A stretch of DNA of 64,000 bases from Croceitalea dokdonensis DOKDO 023 (GTDB lineage Bacteria > Bacteroidota > Bacteroidia > Flavobacteriales > Flavobacteriaceae): positions 1 to 64,000 of the forward strand of contig NZ_LDJX01000007.1 in the NCBI RefSeq assembly GCF_001306415.1. Reading direction: 5' to 3'. Both the position numbers and the translations under genes were made by a program. Every line of letters begins with the position of its first letter. The stretch's first letter is position 1. Positions 1 through 8,633 of this stretch are shown here, piece after piece. The notes beneath the pieces are model-generated. The model saw nothing but the letters and a program-made list of their open reading frames with translations, searched no databases and was not told where the DNA came from.

Positions 1-12
1 TGGTTTTTGAAG

Positions 13-408
13 TGGAGCCGGAGGGATTCGAACCCTCGTCCAAACAAGCAATGATTATGCTTTCTACATGCTTAGTTTTTGTTTGGTTTTAGATATACGA
101 CCGACCAAAAACCGCCTATCGTACACTTAGCTTCTTAGAATTTTAGTGCTGCTGCCAAAGCGAACAACAGCCTTATATTGACTTTTCTGGTGCTCCTAAT
201 TGAATCGCCGTCAACAAGGGCTATTCAGGAACATCTCGCTTCCCTACCTGGTAGGGACGAGGCAAATCCTACTATAATTCAGATTATGCGGCAAGAGCGT
301 AATTATTATCGCCAATTAAAAGTGTGAAACCTGAGTTTTACGAGCTATGTTCCAGCGCTCGACATGCTTACATCGCCATTGGTCTCGCTGTCAAAACCGG
401 TCGGCCCC
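13..408 (-). ncRNA. ssrA: tmRNA (transfer-messenger RNA)
   Basis: Rescues stalled ribosomes and tags the unfinished protein for proteolysis. Read on the minus strand, the 5' end GGGGCCG (402-408) pairs with the 3' CGGCTCC (14-20) to form a seven-pair acceptor stem with one G-U pair. A T-arm GGTTCGAATCCC follows the tRNA pattern. The reading frame at 284-313 encodes the tag GDNNYALAA followed by TAA, close to the tags known from Bacteroidota. CCA is not encoded after the discriminator A at 13, so it must be added after transcription. The 396-base length is normal for a one-piece tmRNA. Confidence 0.96.
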
Positions 409-510
409 GTTATTGGAATAATACCTCTTAGAATTGATTTTTGAAATCCAACTTTGGTGACATCCAAAGCTCTACGAATAGACTTTATTGGATTTCACCA
501 GGTGAAAGGT

Positions 511-543
511 CAAATATAGGTTACAGATGTAAAGATTTTTCAA
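511..543 (-). promoter_or_regulatory. Putative ssrA promoter
   Basis: On the minus strand TATATTTG (511-518) matches the Bacteroidota -7 consensus TAnnTTTG, and a TTG lies 22 bases upstream at 541-543. Transcription would start near 504, leaving a leader of about 95 bases that must be removed to make the mature 5' end at 408. Pattern match only. Confidence 0.4.
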
Positions 544-694
544 CACCTTAAAAAATTTGGTTATCCCATTGTTTTTTCAAAGAACGCTTTATAAAAGGTG
601 GGCAAAGTTACACAATTTATCCCCCTAAGAAAGAAAAGTTTGTGTACCCTTGGCAATCCCCTTATTTTAGGTCAATAATTATACCAAAGCAATT

Positions 695-1894
695 ATGAGG
701 ATTGGAATTATCAGAGAGCGCAAAAATCCGCCTGACAAACGTGTGGTATTGTCACCCTTACTTTGCCAAAGTGTCCTAAAAAAGTACCCAAAGGCACAGA
801 TAGTTGTGGAACCTTCCCCGCTTAGGGTTTTTTCCGATGATGAATACAGGGAGTCCGGTATCCCAGTTATTGATGGGATGGAATCTTGTGACGTGCTGCT
901 AGGGGTAAAGGAAGTACCCATTAATGCATTAATTCCAAACAAAAAATACTTCTTCTTTTCCCATACCATAAAAAAACAATCGTACAATCGGGATTTGTTA
1001 AGAGCCGTTCTCGCCAAGCGTATTGAGTTATATGACCATGAGGTGATTACCAATCCCAAAGGGCAACGTTTAGTGGCCTTTGGCCGCTATGCCGGTATTG
1101 TGGGAGCGTACAACGGGGTACGGGCATATGGTTTAAAGTATGGGGCGTTTAACCTCCCCAAAGCAGCACAATTAAAAGACCAACAAGCGCTCATTACAGC
1201 ATTGCGCACTGTCCAATTACCCAATATTAAGATATTGCTGACAGGTAGGGGAAGGGTTGGCAATGGTGCCAAAGAAATGCTGGATGCCATGCACCTTAAA
1301 AAAGTGAACGTCTCCGCATTCTTAAATGATGATTTTAAGGAACCGGTATATTGCCAAATAGATGCTTCTGAGTATAACAAACGCAAAGACGGTACCAGGG
1401 GAAACAAAGCGGACTTTTTTGAGCATCCGCAGCGGTATGAGTCCAATTTTTTTAGATTCGCAAGAGTAACGGATTTCTACATCGCAGGCCACTTTTATGG
1501 TGACGGTGCCCCCTTTTTATATACGCGCCAAGATGCAAAACATCCAGACTTTAAGATTAAACTTGTGGCCGATATCAGTTGTGATATAGATGGTCCGGTA
1601 GCTACAACCATACGCCCTTCTACCATTGCAGATCCCATTTATGGGTATGACCCCATTACGGAAAGTGAAATAGATTTCAAGGACCAAAATGCCATTGCCG
1701 TAATGGCAGTGGACAACCTGCCGGCAGAATTGCCCCGGGATGCCAGTGATGGTTTTGGGACAGCATTTTCTACCCATGTAATACCTGCTTTTTTTAATGG
1801 GGACAAAGACGGTATACTAGAACGTGCAAGAATGACCCATAACGGCAAATTAACGGAGCGTTATGCCTACCTCCAGGATTATATTGATGGGTAA
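695..1894 (+). CDS. NAD(P)-binding LYS1/alanine dehydrogenase-like oxidoreductase
   Basis: A 399-residue cytoplasmic protein. Its N-terminal half has the alanine dehydrogenase/transhydrogenase N-terminal look (MRIGIIRERKNPPDKRV at the start), and a dinucleotide-binding turn GRGRVGNG is visible at about residues 183-190. Length and layout fit the saccharopine dehydrogenase (lysine-forming, LYS1-like) branch rather than classical alanine dehydrogenase. The ATG is preceded by a short AT-rich leader. The substrate cannot be read from the sequence; lysine metabolism is an inference from the family. The gene stands alone between tmRNA and a convergent membrane-protein gene. Confidence 0.75.
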   Translation: MRIGIIRERKNPPDKRVVLSPLLCQSVLKKYPKAQIVVEPSPLRVFSDDEYRESGIPVIDGMESCDVLLGVKEVPINALIPNKKYFFFSHTIKKQSYNRDLLRAVLAKRIELYDHEVITNPKGQRLVAFGRYAGIVGAYNGVRAYGLKYGAFNLPKAAQLKDQQALITALRTVQLPNIKILLTGRGRVGNGAKEMLDAMHLKKVNVSAFLNDDFKEPVYCQIDASEYNKRKDGTRGNKADFFEHPQRYESNFFRFARVTDFYIAGHFYGDGAPFLYTRQDAKHPDFKIKLVADISCDIDGPVATTIRPSTIADPIYGYDPITESEIDFKDQNAIAVMAVDNLPAELPRDASDGFGTAFSTHVIPAFFNGDKDGILERARMTHNGKLTERYAYLQDYIDG

Positions 1895-1945
1895 TAGGTA
1901 AAATAATTGGAAGCCCTGCTGTAGATTGCGCTACATGCCATTCAT

Positions 1946-2605
1946 TTAAGAGTGAGGTAAAACCTCCTTTTTTGCCATAAGGCAACGTTGGCCAAAAAAG
2001 ATAAGGATACCACAGCCTATTGTCATTAACCAAGCCAATGGGTCTTGTAACCCTGAGAGCAGCTTTGGTATAGTTGTCCCAGGACGGGTAAATACATCCC
2101 AACTGTTTAACCTAAGTACTCTGCCCAAATAGACCCCGTATCCACATAACAAACTAAAAATCAGCACTAGGGCTTTAACTTGTAAGGGATTGTAGAACAA
2201 GTTTAAAAATTGTTTCATAATTCCTATAGCATACACGCCGGCCATACATCCTGTAACGGAAAAACTCAATATAAGAACAAAGTCAAAAACTACAGTTGTG
2301 GCTGCAGAAAGTCGCAGGTGGATAAAGTCTGTGAGAAGATAGGGAGCGTTGGGCAAAAATAAGAGCCATATCAGAAAGATGGGAATCCGTATAAAGGGTC
2401 TGGCTAGTGCTTCCACATATTTGTAGGTTGCAAGTGCAATTACAAACGGAGTTAATGCCAGAATTAAGTTCCATCCTAAGAATAAGAGGAAAAAATCTTG
2501 GAAGACTTTAATACGTAAGGCTAGCAGCACGCTGCTAAGCAGTGTTCCCAATGTCACCACACCTATTGCTGTGAAATTTTGGTTGATAAGTTGTTTAAAG
2601 CTCAT
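1946..2605 (-). CDS. DUF1361 membrane protein
   Basis: A 219-residue protein with about six hydrophobic segments and the motif FLPNAPYLLTDFIHL near the middle, which I recognise as typical of DUF1361. It is an inner-membrane protein of unknown role. I chose the ATG at 2605 (MSFKQLINQN); an in-frame TTG lies four codons upstream. The start overlaps the end of the upstream 104-residue membrane-protein gene by 11 bases, so the two are probably co-translated. Confidence 0.75.
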   Translation of the reverse strand: MSFKQLINQNFTAIGVVTLGTLLSSVLLALRIKVFQDFFLLFLGWNLILALTPFVIALATYKYVEALARPFIRIPIFLIWLLFLPNAPYLLTDFIHLRLSAATTVVFDFVLILSFSVTGCMAGVYAIGIMKQFLNLFYNPLQVKALVLIFSLLCGYGVYLGRVLRLNSWDVFTRPGTTIPKLLSGLQDPLAWLMTIGCGILIFFGQRCLMAKKEVLPHS

Positions 2606-2909
2606 TTTGTAAGACAATGAAAAGATAAATTATAACCACGGGAATATTTAGGAATAGGCTAAATGCAGCCCTAATAAGCTGATTCTTGTTTGGGATGGAT
2701 GTAAGCTGCAACAGCAAACAACCTGCAAAATAAACGGCATTCACAACAAGAATTACAAGAACGGTCCCTAGATAAACCCTTAGGGTGGTGATGCTAGGGT
2801 CAAATAGAAGGTATGTTGCCGTTAAATGCCCTCCAATGATGGCGGAGCCCAGTAATACCGTATAAGCCCCAAAGCAAATTCTTGAGCTTAAATCATTGGT
2901 CAATTCCAT
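2595..2909 (-). CDS. Small membrane protein of unknown function
   Basis: A 104-residue protein that is almost all hydrophobic, with three or four predicted membrane segments and very few charges. I do not recognise the family. It lies directly upstream of the DUF1361 gene and overlaps its start, suggesting a two-gene membrane operon. The length agrees with a complete small protein rather than a fragment, because the start ATG is followed by a sensible membrane topology. Confidence 0.65.
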   Translation of the reverse strand: MELTNDLSSRICFGAYTVLLGSAIIGGHLTATYLLFDPSITTLRVYLGTVLVILVVNAVYFAGCLLLQLTSIPNKNQLIRAAFSLFLNIPVVIIYLFIVLQNEL

Positions 2910-2965
2910 ATAAAAGGTCTTTAGAGGCCACTCCCGTAAGACGAGGCCAGATTTTGGTATTTAGG

Positions 2966-4348
2966 TCAAGATTGGTTCCAATCAATTTTTCTACTGGCAA
3001 ACATGACCGTGGCCAGAATGGCAAACAATCCAATGCTACCTACCAATAGGGCATAGCTTTCCAATTGTATGATCACAAAAATAAAAAGGTACAAGGCCGT
3101 TAAGGACGTGAAGACCAACACCACAAATTTGCGGTTTTTTAGGATGCTTCTGGAATACAGGCTAATAAGTCCCACCACGGAAACACTGGCAATGGTATAG
3201 GCCTTTAGAAAGTTTTGATGTTCAGAAATAGAGATCAATAAGGTATAGAACATCACCAAGGCTAACCCAATCATTAAGTATTGAAAGGGGTGTATTTGAA
3301 TAGTGCTGATGGTTTGTATCAGAAAGAACACCAAAAAGGTTAATGTAATGACCAAATACCCATACTTGGCAGAACGTTCACTTTTTTGGTATTCATCAAC
3401 GGGCACCAAGAGTTCGGTACCAAAGGAAAACTCCCTTAGGTCTGGCAAATGGCCAAAGAAAGCCTGCTCAAATTGTCTATTGATCTGCAGCACCTTCCAG
3501 TGTGCCTTAAAGCCTTTTGGGGTCACATTTTCTTGCCCATTTTCCTCTGGAAGAAAACTTCCGGTAAAGCTGGGGTCTCCCCAATTGCTTTCCATGGTTA
3601 GGGTGGTCTTCTCCCCAATGGGGACAAATCGTATTTTTTGGCTTCCGTTAACCGTCATTTGGGTAGTGAAAGAGAGTTGGGTGGTACTGGAGGTAAACCC
3701 TTTAATGGTACCGCTATGTAGCTCATGGAGTACAAGCTCGTCCACTCCGTAGATATCCTTGTTGTTTTCTTGGTATTTAGGTAAAAATACCAACGGTCTT
3801 TCACCAAATTGCATGGTAATTTGGTTCTTTATGCCCTTAAGGTTACTGGTTTTCATTAGAATTGATGCTTTGTCCCACAAAACATCGTCTGCTGAAATAT
3901 CCTTGGACCCAAAATCGGGCATTTCAAAAGCTCCCTTAAAATTCATTTCACTGGTAAAAACGGAAGTTTCGTACAGACCTCTGTCTTTTTTAACGGCATC
4001 CACATTGGCGTCTATGGCTAAGGTAGATGGGAAAAAGTAAGCGTAGTTGATTTTTTTGGTACGTTCCGTAATTACTTTCTTAGCGTCTTTTATGATTTTG
4101 GTAGACTCTTGATAGGTATTGTAGGGAATTTTTAAAATAGGTCCCATAAAGAGGATTTCCTTGCCCCACAGGCCGCTTACCTCCGTCACCACATCTTGTT
4201 GCCTAAGCGATCTTTCCCTAATAAGGTCCTTTATAAAGAGTAAGGGAACCAATAAAACCAGTATGATAAAACCAATCATTAACATTCTTGCCGTGGTACT
4301 TTGTCTTACCCAATGGGCAAATCCTTTGTTTAGTTTCTGTGTTTCCAT
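2966..4348 (-). CDS. creD: Cell envelope integrity protein CreD-like
   Basis: A 460-residue inner-membrane protein. One N-terminal membrane segment (about residues 20-40) is followed by a long soluble domain facing the periplasm, then about six membrane segments from residue 330 to the end. This is the CreD layout. The opening of the soluble domain carries a typical RxxxxxxVxxEVSxLWG stretch. In enterobacteria CreD belongs to the CreBC regulon; its biochemical role is unclear, and in several bacteria it is linked to envelope stress and beta-lactam tolerance. A perfect palindrome lies 15 bases before the ATG and is repeated upstream of the neighbouring regulator operon, so control by that winged-helix protein is likely. 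Confidence 0.88.
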   Translation of the reverse strand: METQKLNKGFAHWVRQSTTARMLMIGFIILVLLVPLLFIKDLIRERSLRQQDVVTEVSGLWGKEILFMGPILKIPYNTYQESTKIIKDAKKVITERTKKINYAYFFPSTLAIDANVDAVKKDRGLYETSVFTSEMNFKGAFEMPDFGSKDISADDVLWDKASILMKTSNLKGIKNQITMQFGERPLVFLPKYQENNKDIYGVDELVLHELHSGTIKGFTSSTTQLSFTTQMTVNGSQKIRFVPIGEKTTLTMESNWGDPSFTGSFLPEENGQENVTPKGFKAHWKVLQINRQFEQAFFGHLPDLREFSFGTELLVPVDEYQKSERSAKYGYLVITLTFLVFFLIQTISTIQIHPFQYLMIGLALVMFYTLLISISEHQNFLKAYTIASVSVVGLISLYSRSILKNRKFVVLVFTSLTALYLFIFVIIQLESYALLVGSIGLFAILATVMFASRKIDWNQS

Positions 4349-4363
4349 ATATTAAAATTAAAG

Positions 4364-4382
4364 TACTTTGAAATACAAAGTA
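4364..4382. promoter_or_regulatory. Palindromic operator upstream of creD
   Basis: TACTTTG-AAATA-CAAAGTA is a perfect 7+5+7 inverted repeat ending 15 bases before the creD ATG. A nearly identical copy (same spacer, one terminal base different) lies at 5312-5330 before the membrane-protein/regulator operon. The half site overlaps a near-match to the -7 promoter element on the minus strand, the position expected for a repressor site. Confidence 0.75.
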
Positions 4383-4396
4383 AAATGATAAAAAAA

Positions 4397-4693
4397 TTAT
4401 TTTTGTTGTTTAATGATGTGTTCCAAGGCTTCAATATGTTTGGAAAAGGCTGTTCTACCTGCCTTGGTAATCCTATATTTGGTGTTGGGCTTACGCCCGA
4501 TGAACGACTTTTCCACGAGTATGTAATTGGCATTTTCCAAGGTTTTGGTATGGCTGGCTAAGTTCCCGTCCGTAACTTCCAACAGTTCCTTAAAACGGTT
4601 GAAGTCCACGTGCTCATTCACCATTAAAATAGACATAATGCCTAGCCTAATCCTATGGTCAAATAGTTTATTGATGCCATCAATGAGCCCCAT
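4397..4693 (-). CDS. Winged-helix transcriptional regulator (HTH_34-type)
   Basis: A 98-residue single-domain DNA-binding protein. The recognition region reads DFNRFKELLEVTDGNLASHTKTL, followed by a wing segment with FIGRKPNTKYRIT, the pattern of the small ArsR/MarR-like winged-helix proteins found beside membrane proteins in Bacteroidota. No ligand domain is visible. Its ATG starts one base after the stop of the upstream membrane-protein gene, so the pair is translationally coupled. The two 19-base palindromes at 4364 and 5312 are the obvious candidate binding sites, which would make it an autoregulator that also controls creD. Confidence 0.85.
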   Translation of the reverse strand: MGLIDGINKLFDHRIRLGIMSILMVNEHVDFNRFKELLEVTDGNLASHTKTLENANYILVEKSFIGRKPNTKYRITKAGRTAFSKHIEALEHIIKQQK

Positions 4694-4694
4694 C

Positions 4695-5306
4695 CTATCT
4701 CTTTTGCTCCTTTAGATACATAAATGCCCCATAAACAATATGTAAAACACCAAACCCCAACACCCAAAACCAAAAACCGTATCCAGGTAAAGCAGCGCAC
4801 ATTAAACCTAGGGCAATTTCTGCAAAGCCTAAATATTGGATGTTGCCAAGGGTATATTTAGAGGCGTTGACCAAAGCCAGACCGTAGAAAATTAACATAA
4901 GGGAACCCGTAAGCCCATAATGTTGGCTGGTGAGTTTAATAAGAATATAAATACCACCGGTAACCAGCGGAATAAGAAAGCTTATCAATAGACGCTTTGT
5001 GGTACCGTCCCATAATTTTTCGTTGTTCTTTTTGGCTTTTTTTGCGCTTAAAAGATATGCTGTAACGATGCTCAGGGCCGCCACGGCCAATAAAATTGCA
5101 ATGATCAGTTTAAAGTTCCAGCTATGTAGGGTGATGTATGAGCCGGGTTGCGGTAAAAGAAAAAGATAGGTGACAGCAGCACCAGATAAGGCATAAAGGC
5201 CAGCCATGATGCCTGATAAGCCGCTTAAGGAGAGAAACCGTGAAGAACGATTCATCAAATCCTTGATTTGACCGATGTCTTCCAGATATTTATTTTCGTC
5301 CATCAT
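4695..5306 (-). CDS. Membrane protein paired with the winged-helix regulator
   Basis: A 203-residue protein with a charged N-terminal segment (about 25 residues) followed by five or six hydrophobic segments. I do not recognise a named family, though such proteins commonly precede small winged-helix regulators in Flavobacteria. The frame is open upstream to 5420, but I place the start at the ATGATG at 5306/5303, because the upstream part would run across the palindrome and the promoter. The regulator gene follows after one base. A sensory or anti-regulator role is inference from the pairing only. Confidence 0.7.
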   Translation of the reverse strand: MMDENKYLEDIGQIKDLMNRSSRFLSLSGLSGIMAGLYALSGAAVTYLFLLPQPGSYITLHSWNFKLIIAILLAVAALSIVTAYLLSAKKAKKNNEKLWDGTTKRLLISFLIPLVTGGIYILIKLTSQHYGLTGSLMLIFYGLALVNASKYTLGNIQYLGFAEIALGLMCAALPGYGFWFWVLGFGVLHIVYGAFMYLKEQKR

Positions 5307-5311
5307 AAGAG

Positions 5312-5337
5312 TACTTTGAAATACAAAGTTAAATATT
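5312..5337 (-). promoter_or_regulatory. Promoter/operator of the membrane protein-regulator operon
   Basis: On the minus strand TAACTTTG matches TAnnTTTG and its last six bases form the left arm of the inverted repeat ACTTTG-AAATA-CAAAGT (5313-5329). Transcription would begin inside the palindrome, only a dozen bases before the ATG. The same palindrome occurs before creD. Confidence 0.7.
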
Positions 5338-5397
5338 ATTTTAAATGGTTTGCTATTTTTAACAAGAGTTTTATAATGGTTTGCAAATACATCACCC

Positions 5398-5766
5398 ATG
5401 AATCCAGCAGAAGAATACATCCTCTCTAAGAATGAACCTTATCGGAGTATCCTCTTGCACGTACAGGCGGTGATTATGCAGACCATTCCCAGTGCGGAAT
5501 TAAAATACAAATGGCGAATTCCATGTTTTTATGTGGGCAAATCACCTATTTGTTATTTGAACGTACCGCCCAGAAAGAATTATGTTGATGTTGGTTTTTG
5601 GAACTCAGCACATTTGACCAAACATTTGGATAACATGGTCACGGAAAAAAGAAAAGTGGTTAAATCCCTAAGATATCTTACATTGGAAGACATTGATGAT
5701 ACTATCCTTATTGCCGTTTTACGTGACGCCTATTCCGTAAGACATGAGGGCTTTTATAAAAATTGA
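5398..5766 (+). CDS. DUF1801 domain-containing protein
   Basis: A 122-residue soluble protein. It begins with the helical NPAEEYILSKNEPYRSILLHVQ and has the KYKWRIPCFYVGKSPICYL and KNYVDVGFW segments characteristic of the DUF1801 (YdhG-like) fold. The molecular function of this family is not established. The gene is monocistronic and divergent from the regulator operon; its end is close to the convergent DUF3857 gene at 5770. Confidence 0.82.
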   Translation: MNPAEEYILSKNEPYRSILLHVQAVIMQTIPSAELKYKWRIPCFYVGKSPICYLNVPPRKNYVDVGFWNSAHLTKHLDNMVTEKRKVVKSLRYLTLEDIDDTILIAVLRDAYSVRHEGFYKN

Positions 5767-5769
5767 GTC

Positions 5770-7725
5770 CTAAATTTTTTTAATGGTAACCACTGAGTTC
5801 TTTTCAATATTTACCGCTTCATTGAAAAACGTTTTTATCGCTTTATAATCCTCGGATTCAAAATAGTGGTTTTTTAATTGAAATATAAACCGAACATTTA
5901 GCTGCCCCGCACTTTCCGAACAAGTAAATTCAAGCATTCCATTATAATTTGGCAATGCCATAGCCTTATTTTCTGGAAGGGATATTAACTTGTATTTCTC
6001 AGGAATTTCAATGATTAAATTGTATTCATAACTATAAGGGTAGCCAAAGTCTATGGGGAAATTTCGATTGTCCTTTAAAAAAGGATTTTTTTTAAAAAAC
6101 TTTAGAAGTATTGGGTTAAGGTATATAGTGCCATCTTTTAGGGCATTTTCTATAACGAAATCATAGGATTGCATTAGCAGTTTCTCGTTACTTCTTTCTT
6201 TTTCAAGGGTATAATTTTCAATATAAAAGTCCGAGATTGAAGATTCCTCAATTTGGTCTAAATATTCAGATTCCGATTTTCCTTTTAGGAATTTATATTT
6301 TGCAATGGCCTTATACCCTTGATTAATTTCCCTGATTTTTCCTCTTATTTCACCAAGTTCCGGATACAAGCTAGCATTGCCTCTAATTACAACCTTGTTC
6401 TTGGTTTGGGGTTGAATATCAAACCAATAACTATCCTCTTTAAAATCCATAACCCTGCCGTAGTGGTTTAAGGATCTAAAGGGTAAAAAGCCAAAAGCGG
6501 TAAATGTATCGCTCGCATCCAAAAGATACGTTTTGCCATTAATATCTGCCTTGGCAATGATATAGTTAAAGTCTGTAATCACAGGTTGTGATTTTTTGGG
6601 TAGCCCATGTTCACGCGTAGATATCATCATAAGATTGGCCTTTATATCTGCAGCATTCAACATATTTATCAGTGAAATATTTATTTCCCCAATATTTCCA
6701 ATCTTTTTGTTGAACGCTTCTTTAACCCTAATGTTTTTGTAAATCCCAAACTTGCCATTCCAAGTGAAATGCTTTTTAACGAAGTTGAAGATATTTTTAG
6801 CGCTTTCAAGTTCATTGGCATGTTGTAAATTATTTTCTTGAAGTTGCTTTTCAAAAAAAGTACTTTTAGCTAACTGCCGCCCAATGTCCTTATCTTTTCT
6901 AAACTCAGAGTCCACAGATTTCCAACTTTTTGTGTAGTGTTTCTTAGATCCGTTTAAGCGGTAATGGGTGGCAAGTTCAAAATCTAATCGTCCTATATAA
7001 TTTGATGGCGCCAACATATACTGCTCCTTGTCATAGAATGCGGGAATATCTTTCATCGCATATTTAATAACTTCACAATCAACAACAGGGTATCCTGGCC
7101 CAGGGTTAAAACATGACTTTTTAATACTAGTCTCCTTGATAGCCAAAGGAAGCCCACCATAGAGACTTCGATTATAAAAATACATGCCCGGAATTACAGC
7201 ATTGAACTCACTATACATTTTTGGGATGTTGGACTGAAAATTCCAGCCATTTAAATTGAAAAAGAAAGGTGATTTGACCTTGTAAGAATATGTAATTATA
7301 GATCCCGCTTTAATATTAGGAAGCGAAAACTTTTGATAAGACCAGTTTTCACTGTTATCCTCTTGGAAAATGTCATTTTGGTTTAGACTTGTTTTAACCA
7401 TACCATTATGGGTCATTCCCTTAATATCGTATGCCGTCTCCTTTGCATTTTCATTGTGATAAAGCGGTATCTCAATATTCGCTTCTTCAAAGCCCTGGTC
7501 ATCAAATATTTTGACTTTAATTTCGTAGGATTTGACTAAGTAAATTTGCCGGTTTAACAATTGAAAATCAAAATAGCCTTTTTCATAGAGCACTACCGCA
7601 TGGGCGGTCGTATCTTGTTCATAAATTTTTAGGTCAATATCTGCCTGCGTTACTTTGGGGTGATTGTTTTGGGAATAGGCTAGAAAGCCAAAAAGGATAA
7701 AGAAGGGAAAATGATAAAATCGCAT
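5770..7725 (-). CDS. DUF3857/transglutaminase-like secreted protein
   Basis: A 651-residue exported protein with a signal peptide ending near YSQ (about residue 19). An N-terminal DUF3857 domain (roughly 50-220) is followed by a transglutaminase-like domain (about 280-410) and a C-terminal beta-rich part. In the transglutaminase core the nucleophile cysteine expected in a G-x-C-x-D turn is replaced: the stretch reads GNIGEINISLINML. The usual histidine position reads FNYIIA, while the aspartate in LLDASD remains. The fold is likely kept without catalysis, as appears common in this Bacteroidota group. It follows kdsA by 18 bases and may share its transcript. Confidence 0.85.
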   Translation of the reverse strand: MRFYHFPFFILFGFLAYSQNNHPKVTQADIDLKIYEQDTTAHAVVLYEKGYFDFQLLNRQIYLVKSYEIKVKIFDDQGFEEANIEIPLYHNENAKETAYDIKGMTHNGMVKTSLNQNDIFQEDNSENWSYQKFSLPNIKAGSIITYSYKVKSPFFFNLNGWNFQSNIPKMYSEFNAVIPGMYFYNRSLYGGLPLAIKETSIKKSCFNPGPGYPVVDCEVIKYAMKDIPAFYDKEQYMLAPSNYIGRLDFELATHYRLNGSKKHYTKSWKSVDSEFRKDKDIGRQLAKSTFFEKQLQENNLQHANELESAKNIFNFVKKHFTWNGKFGIYKNIRVKEAFNKKIGNIGEINISLINMLNAADIKANLMMISTREHGLPKKSQPVITDFNYIIAKADINGKTYLLDASDTFTAFGFLPFRSLNHYGRVMDFKEDSYWFDIQPQTKNKVVIRGNASLYPELGEIRGKIREINQGYKAIAKYKFLKGKSESEYLDQIEESSISDFYIENYTLEKERSNEKLLMQSYDFVIENALKDGTIYLNPILLKFFKKNPFLKDNRNFPIDFGYPYSYEYNLIIEIPEKYKLISLPENKAMALPNYNGMLEFTCSESAGQLNVRFIFQLKNHYFESEDYKAIKTFFNEAVNIEKNSVVTIKKI

Positions 7726-7743
7726 TAAAAAAAGGTTGGGAGC

Positions 7744-8562
7744 TTATAAACGATTAACAACTTGGCGTATTGCCACTAAATCGCTCAATAGTTTTTTCAA
7801 CAAACCCAAATCAAGCATATTGGCCCCATCACTTTTGGCGTTGGAAGGGTCAAAATGGGTTTCCATAAACAATCCGTCCACACCCGCTGCAATGCCCGCC
7901 CTGGCCATGGTGCCTATGAGTGCGGGCCTTCCCCCAGTGACCCCAGAGGATTGGTTGGGTTGTTGTAAAGAGTGGGTTACGTCCAACACTACCGGTGCGT
8001 ACTGTTGCATGGTAGGAACACCCCTAAAATCTACTATCATATCATGGTAGCCAAACATGGTGCCCCGGTCCGTTATCCATACATTGTCGTTGCCCGTTTC
8101 CGTAACCTTGGTCACGGCATGCTTCATACTTTCTGGACTCATGAATTGCCCTTTCTTTACATTAACCGTCTTGCCCGTTTCTGCGGCGGCCACCACCAAA
8201 TCGGTCTGGCGGGCCAAAAACGCAGGTATTTGAAGAACATCAACATATCCCGCCGCCATGGTAGCATCTTGTTCTGTATGTATGTCGGTTATGGTAGGTA
8301 TCTTAAAGGTTTCGGACACCTTTCTCAATATTTTTAAGGCCTTCTCGTCCCCAATTCCTGTAAAAGAATCCAATCTGCTTCTATTGGCCTTTTTAAAGCT
8401 CCCTTTAAACACATAGGGAATTTGAAGTTCATCGGTAATGGCAACCACCTCTTCTGCAATGCGCAAAGCCATATCTTCACCTTCTATGGCACATGGACCG
8501 GCCAATAAAAAGAATTGCCCACTATTGGTATGTTTAATTTGGGGTATGTTGGAAAGTTGCAT
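7744..8562 (-). CDS. kdsA: 3-deoxy-8-phosphooctulonate (KDO-8-P) synthase
   Basis: Condenses phosphoenolpyruvate with arabinose 5-phosphate to make KDO-8-phosphate for the lipopolysaccharide inner core. The 272-residue length is normal. Visible signatures are GPCAIEGED (residues 22-30), KGSFKKANRS, TDIHTEQDA and the C-terminal METHFDPSNAKSDGAN. Cys24 sits where the metal-binding cysteine of the metal-dependent class lies (as in the Aquifex enzyme), rather than the asparagine of the E. coli class, so a metal-dependent enzyme is expected. A TATTTTTG promoter element lies 17 bases upstream of the ATG. Confidence 0.97.
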   Translation of the reverse strand: MQLSNIPQIKHTNSGQFFLLAGPCAIEGEDMALRIAEEVVAITDELQIPYVFKGSFKKANRSRLDSFTGIGDEKALKILRKVSETFKIPTITDIHTEQDATMAAGYVDVLQIPAFLARQTDLVVAAAETGKTVNVKKGQFMSPESMKHAVTKVTETGNDNVWITDRGTMFGYHDMIVDFRGVPTMQQYAPVVLDVTHSLQQPNQSSGVTGGRPALIGTMARAGIAAGVDGLFMETHFDPSNAKSDGANMLDLGLLKKLLSDLVAIRQVVNRL

Positions 8563-8578
8563 GCTAATTAGTTTACCG

Positions 8579-8586
8579 CAAAAATA
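8579..8586 (-). promoter_or_regulatory. Putative kdsA -7 promoter element
   Basis: Minus strand TATTTTTG matches TAnnTTTG, 17 bases before the kdsA ATG. A TTG lies about 24 bases further upstream, longer than ideal. Confidence 0.5.
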
Positions 8587-8633
8587 CTATTTTCAATAGG
8601 GTTCTGTTATCAATACACCCAATTTCCAGTCTT

